Positions 9,016 through 17,825 of a stretch of 64,000 nt of DNA are shown piece by piece (within the stretch, counting starts at the first letter, position 1; each line of letters begins with the position of its first letter). The DNA is from Aliarcobacter lanthieri. GTDB taxonomy: Bacteria; Campylobacterota; Campylobacteria; Campylobacterales; Arcobacteraceae. The stretch is from NCBI RefSeq assembly GCF_013201625.1, contig NZ_CP053839.1:930001-994000 (forward strand). Reading direction: 5' to 3'. The notes beneath the pieces were generated by a model, which worked only from the letters and a program-made list of their open reading frames with translations, did not search any database and was not told the DNA's origin. The position numbers were made by a program, and so were the translations under genes.

Positions 9016-9629
9016 AATTCTTCCAAAATTTTATTTAATTTTTCTTTTATGAATAAAATAGAGTTATCAGTTGTCAAAATAAATAATTCACCATGAATAT
9101 TTAAATCTTCAAATTCTAACTTTGTAGATATAATAATAACTTTTTCATAGTTACTTATAAAAAGGTTATTTAATTGAGTTATTGAATTTATAACTTTTAT
9201 TGTTGGAGCAGAAAAAGATACATTTGTTTCTATATCTTCAGCTAATTTACTTATAGTTGAAGATGATAAAATATTTGTTATTTCTAACGTTATATCACAA
9301 ATATCTTCATCATTTAATTCATTTTCATTTAATCCAAATTTATTTGCCATATTAGTTGCAGATATTTTATCAATTAAAAACATATTTTCACCACTTAAAT
9401 GACCATTGATTTGTTGAAGAGCTATATAATGTTCATTTTCAAGGTTTAATTCTTTTGATAAATAAGCTTTTAAATTTGAAGCGTCAATTATTTTAATTTT
9501 AGGAATACTAAGTTTTGCAAAAGCATCTAAAATCTCAGTGATTGCAGCTGTTGCACTACCATAAGCAACATTCATCAATTCTTGAAGGCAATCTTGTTCA
9601 TCTTCAGTTAGTATAATATTTGATTCCAT
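9012..9629 (-). CDS. CheC/CheX-family phosphatase-like protein
   Basis: A 205-residue protein with two CheC-type active-site motifs of the form ExxN: E17-L-M-N20 near the N-terminus (QELMNVAYGSATAAI) and EITNILSSS near residue 110. CheC-family proteins remove phosphate from CheY-type receivers. It sits between a single-domain receiver and a histidine kinase, so its probable substrate is the neighbouring receiver. Two motifs favour CheC over CheX. It is a dedicated module rather than part of a full che operon, which is not present here. Confidence 0.8.
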   Translation of the reverse strand: MESNIILTEDEQDCLQELMNVAYGSATAAITEILDAFAKLSIPKIKIIDASNLKAYLSKELNLENEHYIALQQINGHLSGENMFLIDKISATNMANKFGLNENELNDEDICDITLEITNILSSSTISKLAEDIETNVSFSAPTIKVINSITQLNNLFISNYEKVIIISTKLEFEDLNIHGELFILTTDNSILFIKEKLNKILEEF

Positions 9630-9638
9630 AAACTTAAC

Positions 9639-10001
9639 CTATGATACTAATTTATGTAAAATTTGTTGCATTTTATTAATGTCAATAGGCTTTTTTATAA
9701 AATTAAAAGCACCTAATTCTATAGCTCTATCTACTGCTTGCTTTTGGATATCTGCTGAAATTACAACAACTTTAGCACTGTTATCAAATTCTTTTATATA
9801 TTTTAAAGCATCAAAACCATCCATGATAGGCATAGTTAAATCCATAAAAGTAATATTTGGATTATGTTCCTTATACAAATCTAATGCCTCTTGACCATTT
9901 TGTGCTTCAAAAATTTCATATTCTTGCTTTAAGGCTTCTTCAATAGTTCTTATTACCATCTTTCTTGCCATCTTTGAATCATCAGTAACTAAAATCTTCA
10001 T
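9639..10001 (-). CDS. CheY-like single-domain response regulator
   Basis: A 120-residue receiver domain with no output domain. The acidic pocket is D7/D8, the phospho-acceptor is D54 in FMDLTMP, the switch residue is S82 in VVISAD (Ser instead of the more common Thr), and the conserved lysine is K104 in FIKKP. It is the first gene of a three-gene operon with the CheC-like protein and the histidine kinase, so it probably relays phosphate from that kinase to a partner protein such as the flagellar motor or an enzyme. Its target is not encoded next to it. Confidence 0.9.
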   Translation of the reverse strand: MKILVTDDSKMARKMVIRTIEEALKQEYEIFEAQNGQEALDLYKEHNPNITFMDLTMPIMDGFDALKYIKEFDNSAKVVVISADIQKQAVDRAIELGAFNFIKKPIDINKMQQILHKLVS

Positions 10002-10082
10002 AAACTACCTTTTAAAATAATCTTGTATTCTATCAATTAATATTTAAAACTTACTTTATAAAATTTTGCTATACTCTTTTTT

Positions 10083-11243
10083 ATGAAAAAATATGATTAT
10101 ATAATTATCGGAGCAGGTATTTGTGGCTGTTCATTAGCTTATTTTTTAAATAAGCATTCAAATAATATTTTATTAATAGATAAAAATTCTGATGTAGCAT
10201 TTGGTGCAAGTGGTGCAGCTGGAGCTTTTTTATCTCCACTTTTAGGAAAACCAAATGATTTTAAAAATTTAGTTACAAAAGCTTTAAATTTTTCTTTAGA
10301 AATATATAAAAAAGATTTTCCTGATTTTATTCAAAATGTTGGAACTTGTAGAATTCCTAAAAATGAAGAAGATGCTCAAAAATTTAAGAGTTATATTCCT
10401 TTTATGGATTTTGAATTTAAAGCTTTTGAAAAAGGTTATTTTTTTCCTATCGGAAGCGTTGTAAACTCTTATCAAATTTGTAAAGAATTATCTAAAAATG
10501 TAGAAAAACTATTTGATTATGAAGTTTTAAAAATAGAACAACAAAATAATATTTGGAAAATAAATAATGAAATTGAAGCAAAAAAGCTATTTTTATGTAC
10601 AGGTGCAGATATAACATTGATAAATGAACCATATTTTGATATTCGAGCTGTTTGGGGACAAAAAATAGATATTTTAAGTTCTACAAAAGTTGATATAAAT
10701 TATCATCAAGAATGTTCTTTGTCAAAAAGTATAGAACAAAAAGGTAAAAATCTTATATCTATAGGAGCAACTCATAATAGATTTAAAGATAATATGCAAG
10801 ATTCTTCATATAATTTAAAATTAAAAAATATTAATAAGATAAAGCATAATGAAAAAACTTTAGAGATAATTAATAAAGATACAAATGATTTATTAGAAAA
10901 AGCAAATAATATAAAAAAACTAGAAGATGTAGAGATTATTGATATAAAAATAGGTTCAAGAGCTTCTAGTATTGATTATTTTCCTATGGTTGGGAAATTA
11001 GTTGATAGTAAAAATAGTTTTATTAAGTATCCTCATATAAAAAATGGGACACATATAAAAAATGAAAACTTGATTTTATATGAGAATCTTTATACTATTA
11101 ATGGCGTAGGTGGACGAGGATTTGTATTATCTTTATACTTAGCTTCAAATTTAGTAGATTCAGTTATAAATAATAAGATATTAGATGATAATATTACAAA
11201 CTATAGACTGTTTTCAAGATGGGCTAGAAAACAAAAGGATTAG
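10083..11243 (+). CDS. FAD-dependent oxidoreductase, MnmC C-terminal-like
   Basis: A 386-residue DAO-family flavoenzyme. The N-terminal Rossmann motif IIIGAGICGCSLAY has the dinucleotide-binding glycines G10, G12 and G15, followed by LLIDKN. The segment GASGAAGAFLSPLLGKPND resembles the FAD domain of MnmC, which oxidatively removes the carboxymethyl group of cmnm5s2U at tRNA position 34. GVGGRGFVLSLYLA near the C-terminus is the second FAD-contacting motif. The methyltransferase half of MnmC is absent, so it would act as a stand-alone oxidoreductase. The family call is firm; the tRNA substrate is inferred. Confidence 0.75.
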   Translation: MKKYDYIIIGAGICGCSLAYFLNKHSNNILLIDKNSDVAFGASGAAGAFLSPLLGKPNDFKNLVTKALNFSLEIYKKDFPDFIQNVGTCRIPKNEEDAQKFKSYIPFMDFEFKAFEKGYFFPIGSVVNSYQICKELSKNVEKLFDYEVLKIEQQNNIWKINNEIEAKKLFLCTGADITLINEPYFDIRAVWGQKIDILSSTKVDINYHQECSLSKSIEQKGKNLISIGATHNRFKDNMQDSSYNLKLKNINKIKHNEKTLEIINKDTNDLLEKANNIKKLEDVEIIDIKIGSRASSIDYFPMVGKLVDSKNSFIKYPHIKNGTHIKNENLILYENLYTINGVGGRGFVLSLYLASNLVDSVINNKILDDNITNYRLFSRWARKQKD

Positions 11244-11244
11244 A

Positions 11245-11817
11245 ATGAAAAATACAATAAAAGTAGTTTTTTTAGGATTAGTTGGATTTGCATTATTAGT
11301 ATATTTAACAATGCCAGATTTTAGCATTGAAAAGGATACAAAACAAGAGCTATCATTTTCTTTTCTTCCAAAGTTTTTTGATGTTGTCGGGAAAAATCCG
11401 TATACTAAAAAAGATGAATTTTTTAAAAATGCTGAAAAAACATATCTTGTTGTTTTAAATCATGATTCTTTAGCTATTTTTAAAGATTTATATAAAAAAA
11501 CAGATAAGAATATAGTGTTAATAGCAAATATTTCAAATACTCCTTGGTTAATTAAACAAATAGCAATCAATGGTGAGTTAGAAAACATGTATCAAAATTC
11601 AAGAATTCCTTTAATAAATGATTCAGATGGATCATTTGTAAAATCTCTAGGTTTAAACGATAATTCTCAAAGTAATTATTTTGTATATGCTTTGTTAGAA
11701 GATGGAAGTATCGAAAAACTTTTTAAGAATAGTGTAAAAAAAGGTGCTTTACAAGATGGTATAAATCAAGAGGATATAGATAATAGCTTAGAAGAATTTT
11801 TAAATAAATTAAAATAA
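11245..11817 (+). CDS. Membrane-anchored periplasmic protein, thioredoxin-fold-like
   Basis: A 190-residue protein starting at the ATG just after the previous stop codon; an in-frame ATG 60 bp upstream is rejected because it lies inside the preceding gene. Residues 5-22 form a signal anchor. The remainder (YLVVLNHDSLAIFKDL, then VLIANISNTPWLIKQI, then IPLINDSDGSFVKSLG) has the strand-helix rhythm and a cis-proline-like IPLI typical of thioredoxin folds. The CxxC active site is missing, so redox activity is not expected. The function is unknown. It lies 229 bp upstream of hydA and may be unrelated to hydrogenase. Confidence 0.6.
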   Translation: MKNTIKVVFLGLVGFALLVYLTMPDFSIEKDTKQELSFSFLPKFFDVVGKNPYTKKDEFFKNAEKTYLVVLNHDSLAIFKDLYKKTDKNIVLIANISNTPWLIKQIAINGELENMYQNSRIPLINDSDGSFVKSLGLNDNSQSNYFVYALLEDGSIEKLFKNSVKKGALQDGINQEDIDNSLEEFLNKLK

Positions 11818-11904
11818 TTTGTATCAAATTGTAACAAAGTTTAAAAAATACTTAAATAAAAGATTTCTTGTGTATATTTAGAACAACTAAAATAAATATT
11901 ACTA

Positions 11905-11910
11905 TATAAT
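11905..11910 (+). promoter_or_regulatory. Candidate -10 box for the hydrogenase operon
   Basis: TATAAT in the 229-bp gap before hydA, 137 bp from the start codon, without a recognisable -35. The gap also has repeated AAGTAT-type words near 11983-12008 that could bind a regulator; this is only a suggestion. Confidence 0.3.
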
Positions 11911-12035
11911 CGCTAATTTTTATTTACTTAAAAATAAAACTTTGTTTAATATCTTAAATTTTAACCTTTTCCCAAAAAAATAATTAAGTATCACATAAGT
12001 ATTAAGTAGTTATTTTTCTAAAAATGGATTCATTT

Positions 12036-12042
12036 GAGGAGG
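12036..12042 (+). promoter_or_regulatory. Strong ribosome binding site of hydA
   Basis: GAGGAGG lies 4 bp before the ATG at 12047. It is much closer to the consensus than other sites in this window and fixes the hydA start, which implies high translation of the hydrogenase operon. Confidence 0.7.
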
Positions 12043-12046
12043 AAGT

Positions 12047-13282
12047 ATGGTTGATTCATTGGATAGAGTAAGGGAAGTTTTTACTCAGAAATCAGTAAGA
12101 GTAAATACAAATAAAGGTGATGAGTATTACAACTTATTATTTGAAAAAGCAAAAAATAGATTAAAATCTTTAAGAGAGGAACAGCCACTTAAAGATATTG
12201 ATATGATGGATGTTATTGAAAGTGAAGGTATAAATAGAAGAGATTTTATGAAGTGGGTTAGTGCAACAACTGCTACACTTATGCTTCCTCATATGTTTGC
12301 TCCACTTGTAGCTGAAGCTACTGAACTTATGAATAGAGTACCTGTTATTTGGATAGAGTTACAAGACTGTGCAGGAAATTCTGAAGCACTTTTAAGAAGT
12401 TCTGCTCCAACGGTTGATGATTTATTATTTGATGTATTGAGTTTAGAATTTCATGAAGCTTTACAAGCATGTGCTGGGCATGATGCTGATAAACAATTAG
12501 AAGAAGCAGTTGAACACTTTAAAGGAAAATATCTTCTATTTGTAGAAGGTGCAATTCCTATGGCAAATAGTGGTCAGTATGGAACTATTGGTGCTAGTGG
12601 TGAGACTTTTCATGAACATTTAATGAGAATGTCAAAAGATGCAGCAGCTATTGTTGCTGTTGGTACATGTGCTACTTTTGGTGGAGTTCCAGCAGCAGCT
12701 CCAAATCCAACTGGAGCAGTTGGTGTTATGGACTTAGTAAAGGGTAAACCTATTATTAATATTCCTGCCTGTCCCGCAAATCCAGCAAATATGGTTGGTG
12801 TTATACTTCATTATGTTTTAACTGGACAAATTCCAGAACTAGATTCTTTACTTAGACCTAAATTTGCATTTGGATATAGAATTCATGACAACTGTGAAAG
12901 AAGAGCACACTTTGATGCAGGAGAATTTGTTGAAGAATGGGGAGATGAAGGTGCTAAAAATAATTGGTGTTTATATAAAGTTGGCTGTAAAGGACCAATG
13001 ACATTTAATAACTGTTCTATTATTAGATATAACGAAGGTACGAACTGGCCTATCGGTGTTGGTAGAGGTTGTATTGGTTGTAGTGAACCAGACTTTTGGG
13101 ATAAATATGCTTATGAACGACCAATGGCAACTGCAAGAATAAAAGCTCCAACTGGTGGAGTTGAAAAAACTGTTGATGAATTTGGATTAGGATTATTAAC
13201 AGCAACTGCTGTTGGTATAGGAGTTCATGCTGTAGCTTCAATTATTGCTGGTAAAAAATCAAATGAAGAAGAGGAAAAATAA
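12047..13282 (+). CDS. hydA: NiFe hydrogenase small subunit HydA
   Basis: A 411-residue small subunit of a group 1 periplasmic uptake hydrogenase that carries the Fe-S clusters. A twin-arginine signal (NRRDFMKW, arginines at 64-65) with a hydrophobic core ending near residue 90 directs folded export together with HydB. Cluster ligands are visible: C108 in WIELQDCAGN, CATFGG, CPANPANM, HDNCERR, CLYKVGCKGP, NNCSI and GRGCIGCSEPDFWD. A C-terminal hydrophobic helix (about 375-400) anchors it to HydC. The 63 residues before the arginines are long for such a leader. It overlaps hydB by one base (TAATG). Confidence 0.96.
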   Translation: MVDSLDRVREVFTQKSVRVNTNKGDEYYNLLFEKAKNRLKSLREEQPLKDIDMMDVIESEGINRRDFMKWVSATTATLMLPHMFAPLVAEATELMNRVPVIWIELQDCAGNSEALLRSSAPTVDDLLFDVLSLEFHEALQACAGHDADKQLEEAVEHFKGKYLLFVEGAIPMANSGQYGTIGASGETFHEHLMRMSKDAAAIVAVGTCATFGGVPAAAPNPTGAVGVMDLVKGKPIINIPACPANPANMVGVILHYVLTGQIPELDSLLRPKFAFGYRIHDNCERRAHFDAGEFVEEWGDEGAKNNWCLYKVGCKGPMTFNNCSIIRYNEGTNWPIGVGRGCIGCSEPDFWDKYAYERPMATARIKAPTGGVEKTVDEFGLGLLTATAVGIGVHAVASIIAGKKSNEEEEK

Positions 13283-15006
13283 TGGCAACAAAACATTTAG
13301 TAATAGATCCAATTACAAGAATTGAAGGACATCTTAGAATTGAAGCAATTATAGATGAAAACAATGTTGTAACAGATGCTTACTCTTCTTCTACAATGTT
13401 TAGAGGAATTGAAGAAATATTAAAAGGAAGAGATCCAAGAGATTGTGGGCTTTTAGCTATGAGAATTTGTGGAGTTTGTACAGGAACTCACTATCAAAGA
13501 AGTATTGAAGCAGTTGAACATGCTTTTGATGTAACTATTCCAAAAAATGCAAGATTGGTTAGAAATCTTATTCAAGGTGCTTTATATCTTCATGATCATA
13601 TTGTACACTTTTATCATTTACATGCTCTTGATTGGGTTGATATAACAGAAGCTCTTAAAGCTGATCCAAAAGCAACAGTTTTAGAAGCTCAAAAATGGGC
13701 AAATATTTCTGGACAAAGACCATGGAATGCTAATGAAGATGTTTATGTACAAGTTCAAGAAAGAGTTACAAAATATGTAAAACAAGGGAGATTAGGGATT
13801 TTTGGAAATGCTTATTGGGGTTCTAAAGGTTTTAAACTTACTCCTGAACAAAATCTAATAGGGCTTTCTCATTATCTTGATGCTCTTGAATTGCAAAGAG
13901 AATTAGCAAAAATGATGGCTATTTTTGGTGGTAAAAATCCACATCCACAATCTTTTGTTGTAGGTGGAGTTACTTGTGTTCAGGATATTAAGAATCCTGC
14001 AAGGATTGCTGAATTTAAACAAATTCTTAAAAAAGCTAGAAAATTTACTAAAGAAGCTTATTTAAGTGATGTTTATATGGCTGGAACAATGTATGCAGAT
14101 GAGGCTTTAGAAGGAATAGGTGGAGGTGTAGGAAACTATATGTCTTATGGTGGATTTAGATTAGATGATTTACCATTTTATAACTCTGCAAAACTTTTCC
14201 CTGCTGGAATTGTAAAAAATAGAGATTTATCAAAAGTTTATGAGATAGATCAAACAAAAATTACCGAAGATGTAACTCATGCTTGGTATGAAGGTAGTAC
14301 AAACCTACATCCTTATGATGGTGTTACAAAACCAAATTATACAGGTTTTGGTAAAAAAGAAGATAATATTGCTTATTTAGATACAAAAAATAAATATTCT
14401 TGGATTAAATCACCACTTTATAATGATGAAAGAATGGAAGTTGGACCACTTGCTAGAATGATTGTAGGATATGCAAGTAATAATGAAAGAATTAAAAAAT
14501 ATGTTACAAACTTTTTAACAAATGCAAATCTTCCTGCAAGTGTATTGTTCTCAACAGTCGGAAGAACAGCAGCTCGTGCAATAGAGACTGAACTTATGGC
14601 TGATATTATGATGGAATGGATAGATGAATTAGCTTCAAACGTTGCACATGGAGATTTATCAACATGGACAGAATTTGATTTTAATACTGTTGCAAAAAAT
14701 ACAAAAGGAATAGGTCTTGAAGAAGCTCCAAGAGGTGCTTTAGGACATTGGGTAAAAATTAAAGATGGAAAAGTAGAAAACTATCAAGCTGTTGTTCCTT
14801 CAACTTGGAATGCAGCTCCTAGAGATTATAAAGGAAGATTAGGTGCTTACGAATCATCATTAATTGGTACAAAGGTAGCAAATCCAGATCAACCTTTAGA
14901 AATATTAAGAACTATTCATAGTTTTGATCCATGTATTGCTTGTGCTGTTCATATCATAGATACAAATGGTAAAGAACTTGGTGTATATAAAGTAAATCCA
15001 ATTTAA
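13282..15006 (+). CDS. hydB: NiFe hydrogenase large subunit HydB
   Basis: A 574-residue catalytic subunit. The four nickel-iron ligands are in RICGVCTGTH (C63, C66) and DPCIACAVH (C551, C554). The 17 residues after H557 form the C-terminal extension that the protease HydD removes once nickel is in place. It oxidises H2 in the periplasm and passes electrons through HydA to the cytochrome b HydC. There is no selenocysteine codon. It lies between hydA (1-bp overlap) and hydC (10-bp gap). Confidence 0.97.
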   Translation: MATKHLVIDPITRIEGHLRIEAIIDENNVVTDAYSSSTMFRGIEEILKGRDPRDCGLLAMRICGVCTGTHYQRSIEAVEHAFDVTIPKNARLVRNLIQGALYLHDHIVHFYHLHALDWVDITEALKADPKATVLEAQKWANISGQRPWNANEDVYVQVQERVTKYVKQGRLGIFGNAYWGSKGFKLTPEQNLIGLSHYLDALELQRELAKMMAIFGGKNPHPQSFVVGGVTCVQDIKNPARIAEFKQILKKARKFTKEAYLSDVYMAGTMYADEALEGIGGGVGNYMSYGGFRLDDLPFYNSAKLFPAGIVKNRDLSKVYEIDQTKITEDVTHAWYEGSTNLHPYDGVTKPNYTGFGKKEDNIAYLDTKNKYSWIKSPLYNDERMEVGPLARMIVGYASNNERIKKYVTNFLTNANLPASVLFSTVGRTAARAIETELMADIMMEWIDELASNVAHGDLSTWTEFDFNTVAKNTKGIGLEEAPRGALGHWVKIKDGKVENYQAVVPSTWNAAPRDYKGRLGAYESSLIGTKVANPDQPLEILRTIHSFDPCIACAVHIIDTNGKELGVYKVNPI

Positions 15007-15016
15007 GGAGTAACTT

Positions 15017-15718
15017 ATGGCAAAAAATATAGAAATAAAAAGAATGACTAAAACTATGAGAATAATTCATTGGGTAACATTCTTTAGTATGATAGTTGCA
15101 GTAGTTACTGGACTTTATATTGGACATCCTTATTATCAAACATTCATAGCAGACCCAGCTGTAGATAAATATGTAATGGCTTGGAATAGATGGGCACATT
15201 TTATTGTAGCTATTATTTTTGATGTAACGGCTGTTTTAGTTGGATATTTATACTTTTTTTCAAGATTTGAGAAACCATATAAAAAATTAATTCCAACAAA
15301 AACAAACATTGTTGAATTCTTTGAAGTATTTTTAAATTTAATGACACTAAATAGAAGAAAGAAATTTAATTCAGCTCATAGTGATAGTTTTAATATTGTA
15401 TTTTTTACAATATTTCATCTATTATTAGGGTTTATGTTATTTACTGGACTTCAATTATATGTTCATGGTTTAGCTTCTGGAAATAGCTCTATTGGTTCTT
15501 GGTGGCCAGCAATGCTTCACTTAGTTACAGATTGGACTTTATATGTTTTTGGTGGAAATATGGGAGTTAGAATAGCTCATCATTATACTATGTATTTAAT
15601 TTTAATATGGGTTATGTTTCATATTTACTATCAAGTTTGGAGAACAATATTTTGGAAAGAAGGCGATATTGCTATTGTTTTTGGTGGAAGCAAATTTGTA
15701 AAAGAAGAGGAGAAATAA
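15017..15718 (+). CDS. hydC: Hydrogenase cytochrome b subunit HydC
   Basis: A 233-residue membrane protein with four hydrophobic helices (about 17-38, 58-80, 130-155, 190-215). Histidines in IIHWVTFF, WAHFIVAI, HHYTMYL and MFHIYYQ are placed to ligate two b haems. It accepts electrons from HydA and reduces the quinone pool (menaquinone in relatives such as Wolinella). AAGGAG stands before the start. A 10-bp hairpin lies immediately after its stop codon and separates it from hydD. Confidence 0.94.
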   Translation: MAKNIEIKRMTKTMRIIHWVTFFSMIVAVVTGLYIGHPYYQTFIADPAVDKYVMAWNRWAHFIVAIIFDVTAVLVGYLYFFSRFEKPYKKLIPTKTNIVEFFEVFLNLMTLNRRKKFNSAHSDSFNIVFFTIFHLLLGFMLFTGLQLYVHGLASGNSSIGSWWPAMLHLVTDWTLYVFGGNMGVRIAHHYTMYLILIWVMFHIYYQVWRTIFWKEGDIAIVFGGSKFVKEEEK

Positions 15719-15741
15719 GAGTTAAGCTATGGCTTAACTCT
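15718..15741 (+). terminator. Hairpin between hydC and hydD (attenuator or processing site)
   Basis: AGAGTTAAGC, loop TATG, GCTTAACTCT form a perfect 10-bp stem that starts at the hydC stop codon. The following bases (TAAACTTTATATG) are only weakly U-rich and hydD begins 11 bp later. A partial terminator or an mRNA 3' stabiliser is more likely than a full stop: it would let hydABC mRNA exceed that of the maturation genes. Confidence 0.55.
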
Positions 15742-15751
15742 TAAACTTTAT

Positions 15752-16339
15752 ATGAAAAAATCTATTGTAATTGGTGTTGGGAATATGCTCTTTAAAGATG
15801 AGGGTATAGGTATTTATGCAAGTGAATATATAAAACAAAACTATAATATTAGTGGTGATTTAGAGATAATTGATGGTGGAACATTAGGATTTAAGCTAAT
15901 GGCATATTTTCAAGATTATGATAATGTCATTATTTTAGATACTGTGTCTATTGAAGATGAAGTTGGATCTATTTTTAGACTTCCTAGTGATGTTTTATTA
16001 GGACTAGGAAAATATAGAAAAACTGCTCATGAAGTAGAGATTATTGAAATGTTAGAGATTGTTTCAGTATTGGATTCACATGCAAATGTAACAATCATAG
16101 GTATTATTCCAGAAGATATTCAAAGTGTTGAAATAGGACTTACACAAAAGATGGAAGAGATTTTTCCTCTTTTTATTAAAACTGCATTAAAAGAAATTGA
16201 AGAACTAGGTTTTTTATATTCAAAAAAAGATGAGATAAGTGTTAGTGATATAGTAAAAAGTATGATTGGAAGTTATAATGGTACACATTTAAGTAGAATT
16301 CCAAATGAAGAGGATTTCACTCATGAAATTAATCTATAA
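15752..16339 (+). CDS. hydD: Hydrogenase maturation protease HydD
   Basis: A 195-residue HyaD/HupD-family endopeptidase. It has the family opening GVGNMLFKDEGIG with E17, D63 in VIILDTVS and H93 in KTAHEVE, the three expected nickel-sensing ligands. It cuts the C-terminal extension of HydB after the histidine of DPCIACAVH when nickel has been inserted. It is about 20-30 residues longer at the C-terminus than typical members. The next gene, hydE, starts 17 bp before this one stops. Confidence 0.93.
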   Translation: MKKSIVIGVGNMLFKDEGIGIYASEYIKQNYNISGDLEIIDGGTLGFKLMAYFQDYDNVIILDTVSIEDEVGSIFRLPSDVLLGLGKYRKTAHEVEIIEMLEIVSVLDSHANVTIIGIIPEDIQSVEIGLTQKMEEIFPLFIKTALKEIEELGFLYSKKDEISVSDIVKSMIGSYNGTHLSRIPNEEDFTHEINL

Positions 16340-17825
16340 AATTGAGTTTAATTCAACAGCTTTATATTTTAAAAAATTAATTGATGAGTTAATAGTTGAA
16401 GATAATATAAAAGCATTGACTAAACAATATTTTGGATTTATTCTTATAATTTTTGAAGATGATAGTGAGAAAATAGAAGAATTTTTTACTACTTTAGAAA
16501 AAAAACTTCCTATTTCTATGTTTATATCAAAATCTTATGTTATTGATACTTTTGATGAAAATTTGGAAGAGATAAAAGATTTTAATCTAAAAGCAAATTT
16601 TGAGATTTTAACACCAAAAAAAGTAAATGAAATTTTAGAAGATAACTACTTTGATTTTTTAGATAATATAATAAAGTTATCTAAAAATGAAGTTATTGAA
16701 TATAAAAATATAAAAATATTTTTACCAAATAAAGAAATTTTAGAAAAATTTAAAATAAATAATGAAGAAATTAAACTTTTAATATGTAATAGTAATAAAA
16801 TAAGTAATATTGTAAAAGTTGATAATTCTGATTTAGCTTTATTATGTTCTATTGAAAGACCTCTTGTAAGATTAAAGCTTCAAGATGAATATTTAAATAT
16901 TTCAAACTCAAAATATATTTATACAAGATTACCTAATAGTAAAGATATGTTACTTCTCTCTCAAGCTTTATCTAAACAAAATATAGATTATATTTTATAT
17001 ACAAGTAACGAAAAAGAGTTAAAAGCTATAAGTAATAATGATAAAAATATTGTTATAAGTGATGAAAAGACACTTTTTCCTAAATATGATTTTATTTTAA
17101 AAAAAGTTTTTAATACAAAAGAAGAATATTTTAACTTTTTTCCAAATATATATAAGTCAATTATTTCTTATGAATCAAAAGAAAATATTTCAACTATTGG
17201 AGTATATTTTTCACAAAGCTCAAAAAATAGTTTTGTAGATATAAACACTTCAAATGGTAAAGAAAAAAGAGTTATTTATGTTCCAGAAATAGATAATTCT
17301 ATTGATAAAATTTTTGAAGATATTTCATCTATTGATGAAAATTCTAAAAGATTGATAGATAATTTTATAAAAAAATATCCTGATATTCTAAACCAAAAGT
17401 TATCAAACTTAAATTCATTTGGTTCAATAATTGAAATTTGTGCAAAAGTTTTGGGTTTAAATAACATTATTGAGTTTGAAGAGTTAGCTTTAAATAGTAG
17501 CTATTCAAATGGTGTTCAAATTGATATGAAAATCAATAAAGTTGAAGATAAAAATTATTTAGATTATAGAAAAATTATTCAATCAATAATGTCATATAAA
17601 ATTGCTGATGTTGATAATGAAACATTAGCTTATTCATTTTATGAATTTCTAGCAGAGTTTATTATTAAATATTCAAAAGAGATAGCAAGACAAATAAAAA
17701 CAAAAAATATTGTATTATGTGGAGATATTTTTACAAATAGATTAATCTTGAATAAGGTTATAAAAGAGTTAAGTAAAAATCATAATTTAATTTTACCAAA
17801 AGAGTATCCTTTGGACTATATATAA
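16323..17825 (+). CDS. hydE: HydE, hydrogenase maturation protein (divergent HypF relative)
   Basis: About 500 residues; the ATG at 16323 is preferred to the in-frame ATG at 16305. Position after hydABCD matches hydE of Wolinella, which is needed for hydrogenase maturation. By eye it parallels HypF: RLPNSKDMLLLSQAL and IDYILYTS resemble HypF FLPNTALQYLLVKEL and PIIATSAN of the YrdC part, and SFGSIIEICAKVLGL and NIVLCGDIFTNRLIL resemble SSIGRLFDAIASLAN and PVVLSGGVFQNKTLL of the Kae1-like part. The HypF zinc fingers are absent. Its exact reaction is not known. The 3' end overlaps the open frame of hypF. Confidence 0.72.
   Translation: MKLIYKIEFNSTALYFKKLIDELIVEDNIKALTKQYFGFILIIFEDDSEKIEEFFTTLEKKLPISMFISKSYVIDTFDENLEEIKDFNLKANFEILTPKKVNEILEDNYFDFLDNIIKLSKNEVIEYKNIKIFLPNKEILEKFKINNEEIKLLICNSNKISNIVKVDNSDLALLCSIERPLVRLKLQDEYLNISNSKYIYTRLPNSKDMLLLSQALSKQNIDYILYTSNEKELKAISNNDKNIVISDEKTLFPKYDFILKKVFNTKEEYFNFFPNIYKSIISYESKENISTIGVYFSQSSKNSFVDINTSNGKEKRVIYVPEIDNSIDKIFEDISSIDENSKRLIDNFIKKYPDILNQKLSNLNSFGSIIEICAKVLGLNNIIEFEELALNSSYSNGVQIDMKINKVEDKNYLDYRKIIQSIMSYKIADVDNETLAYSFYEFLAEFIIKYSKEIARQIKTKNIVLCGDIFTNRLILNKVIKELSKNHNLILPKEYPLDYI

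Noticed and set aside
11185-11244. An upstream start for the thioredoxin-fold-like protein
   Set aside because: It lies inside the FAD oxidoreductase gene and would hide the signal anchor; the ATG at 11245 follows a ribosome-site-like AAAGGA.
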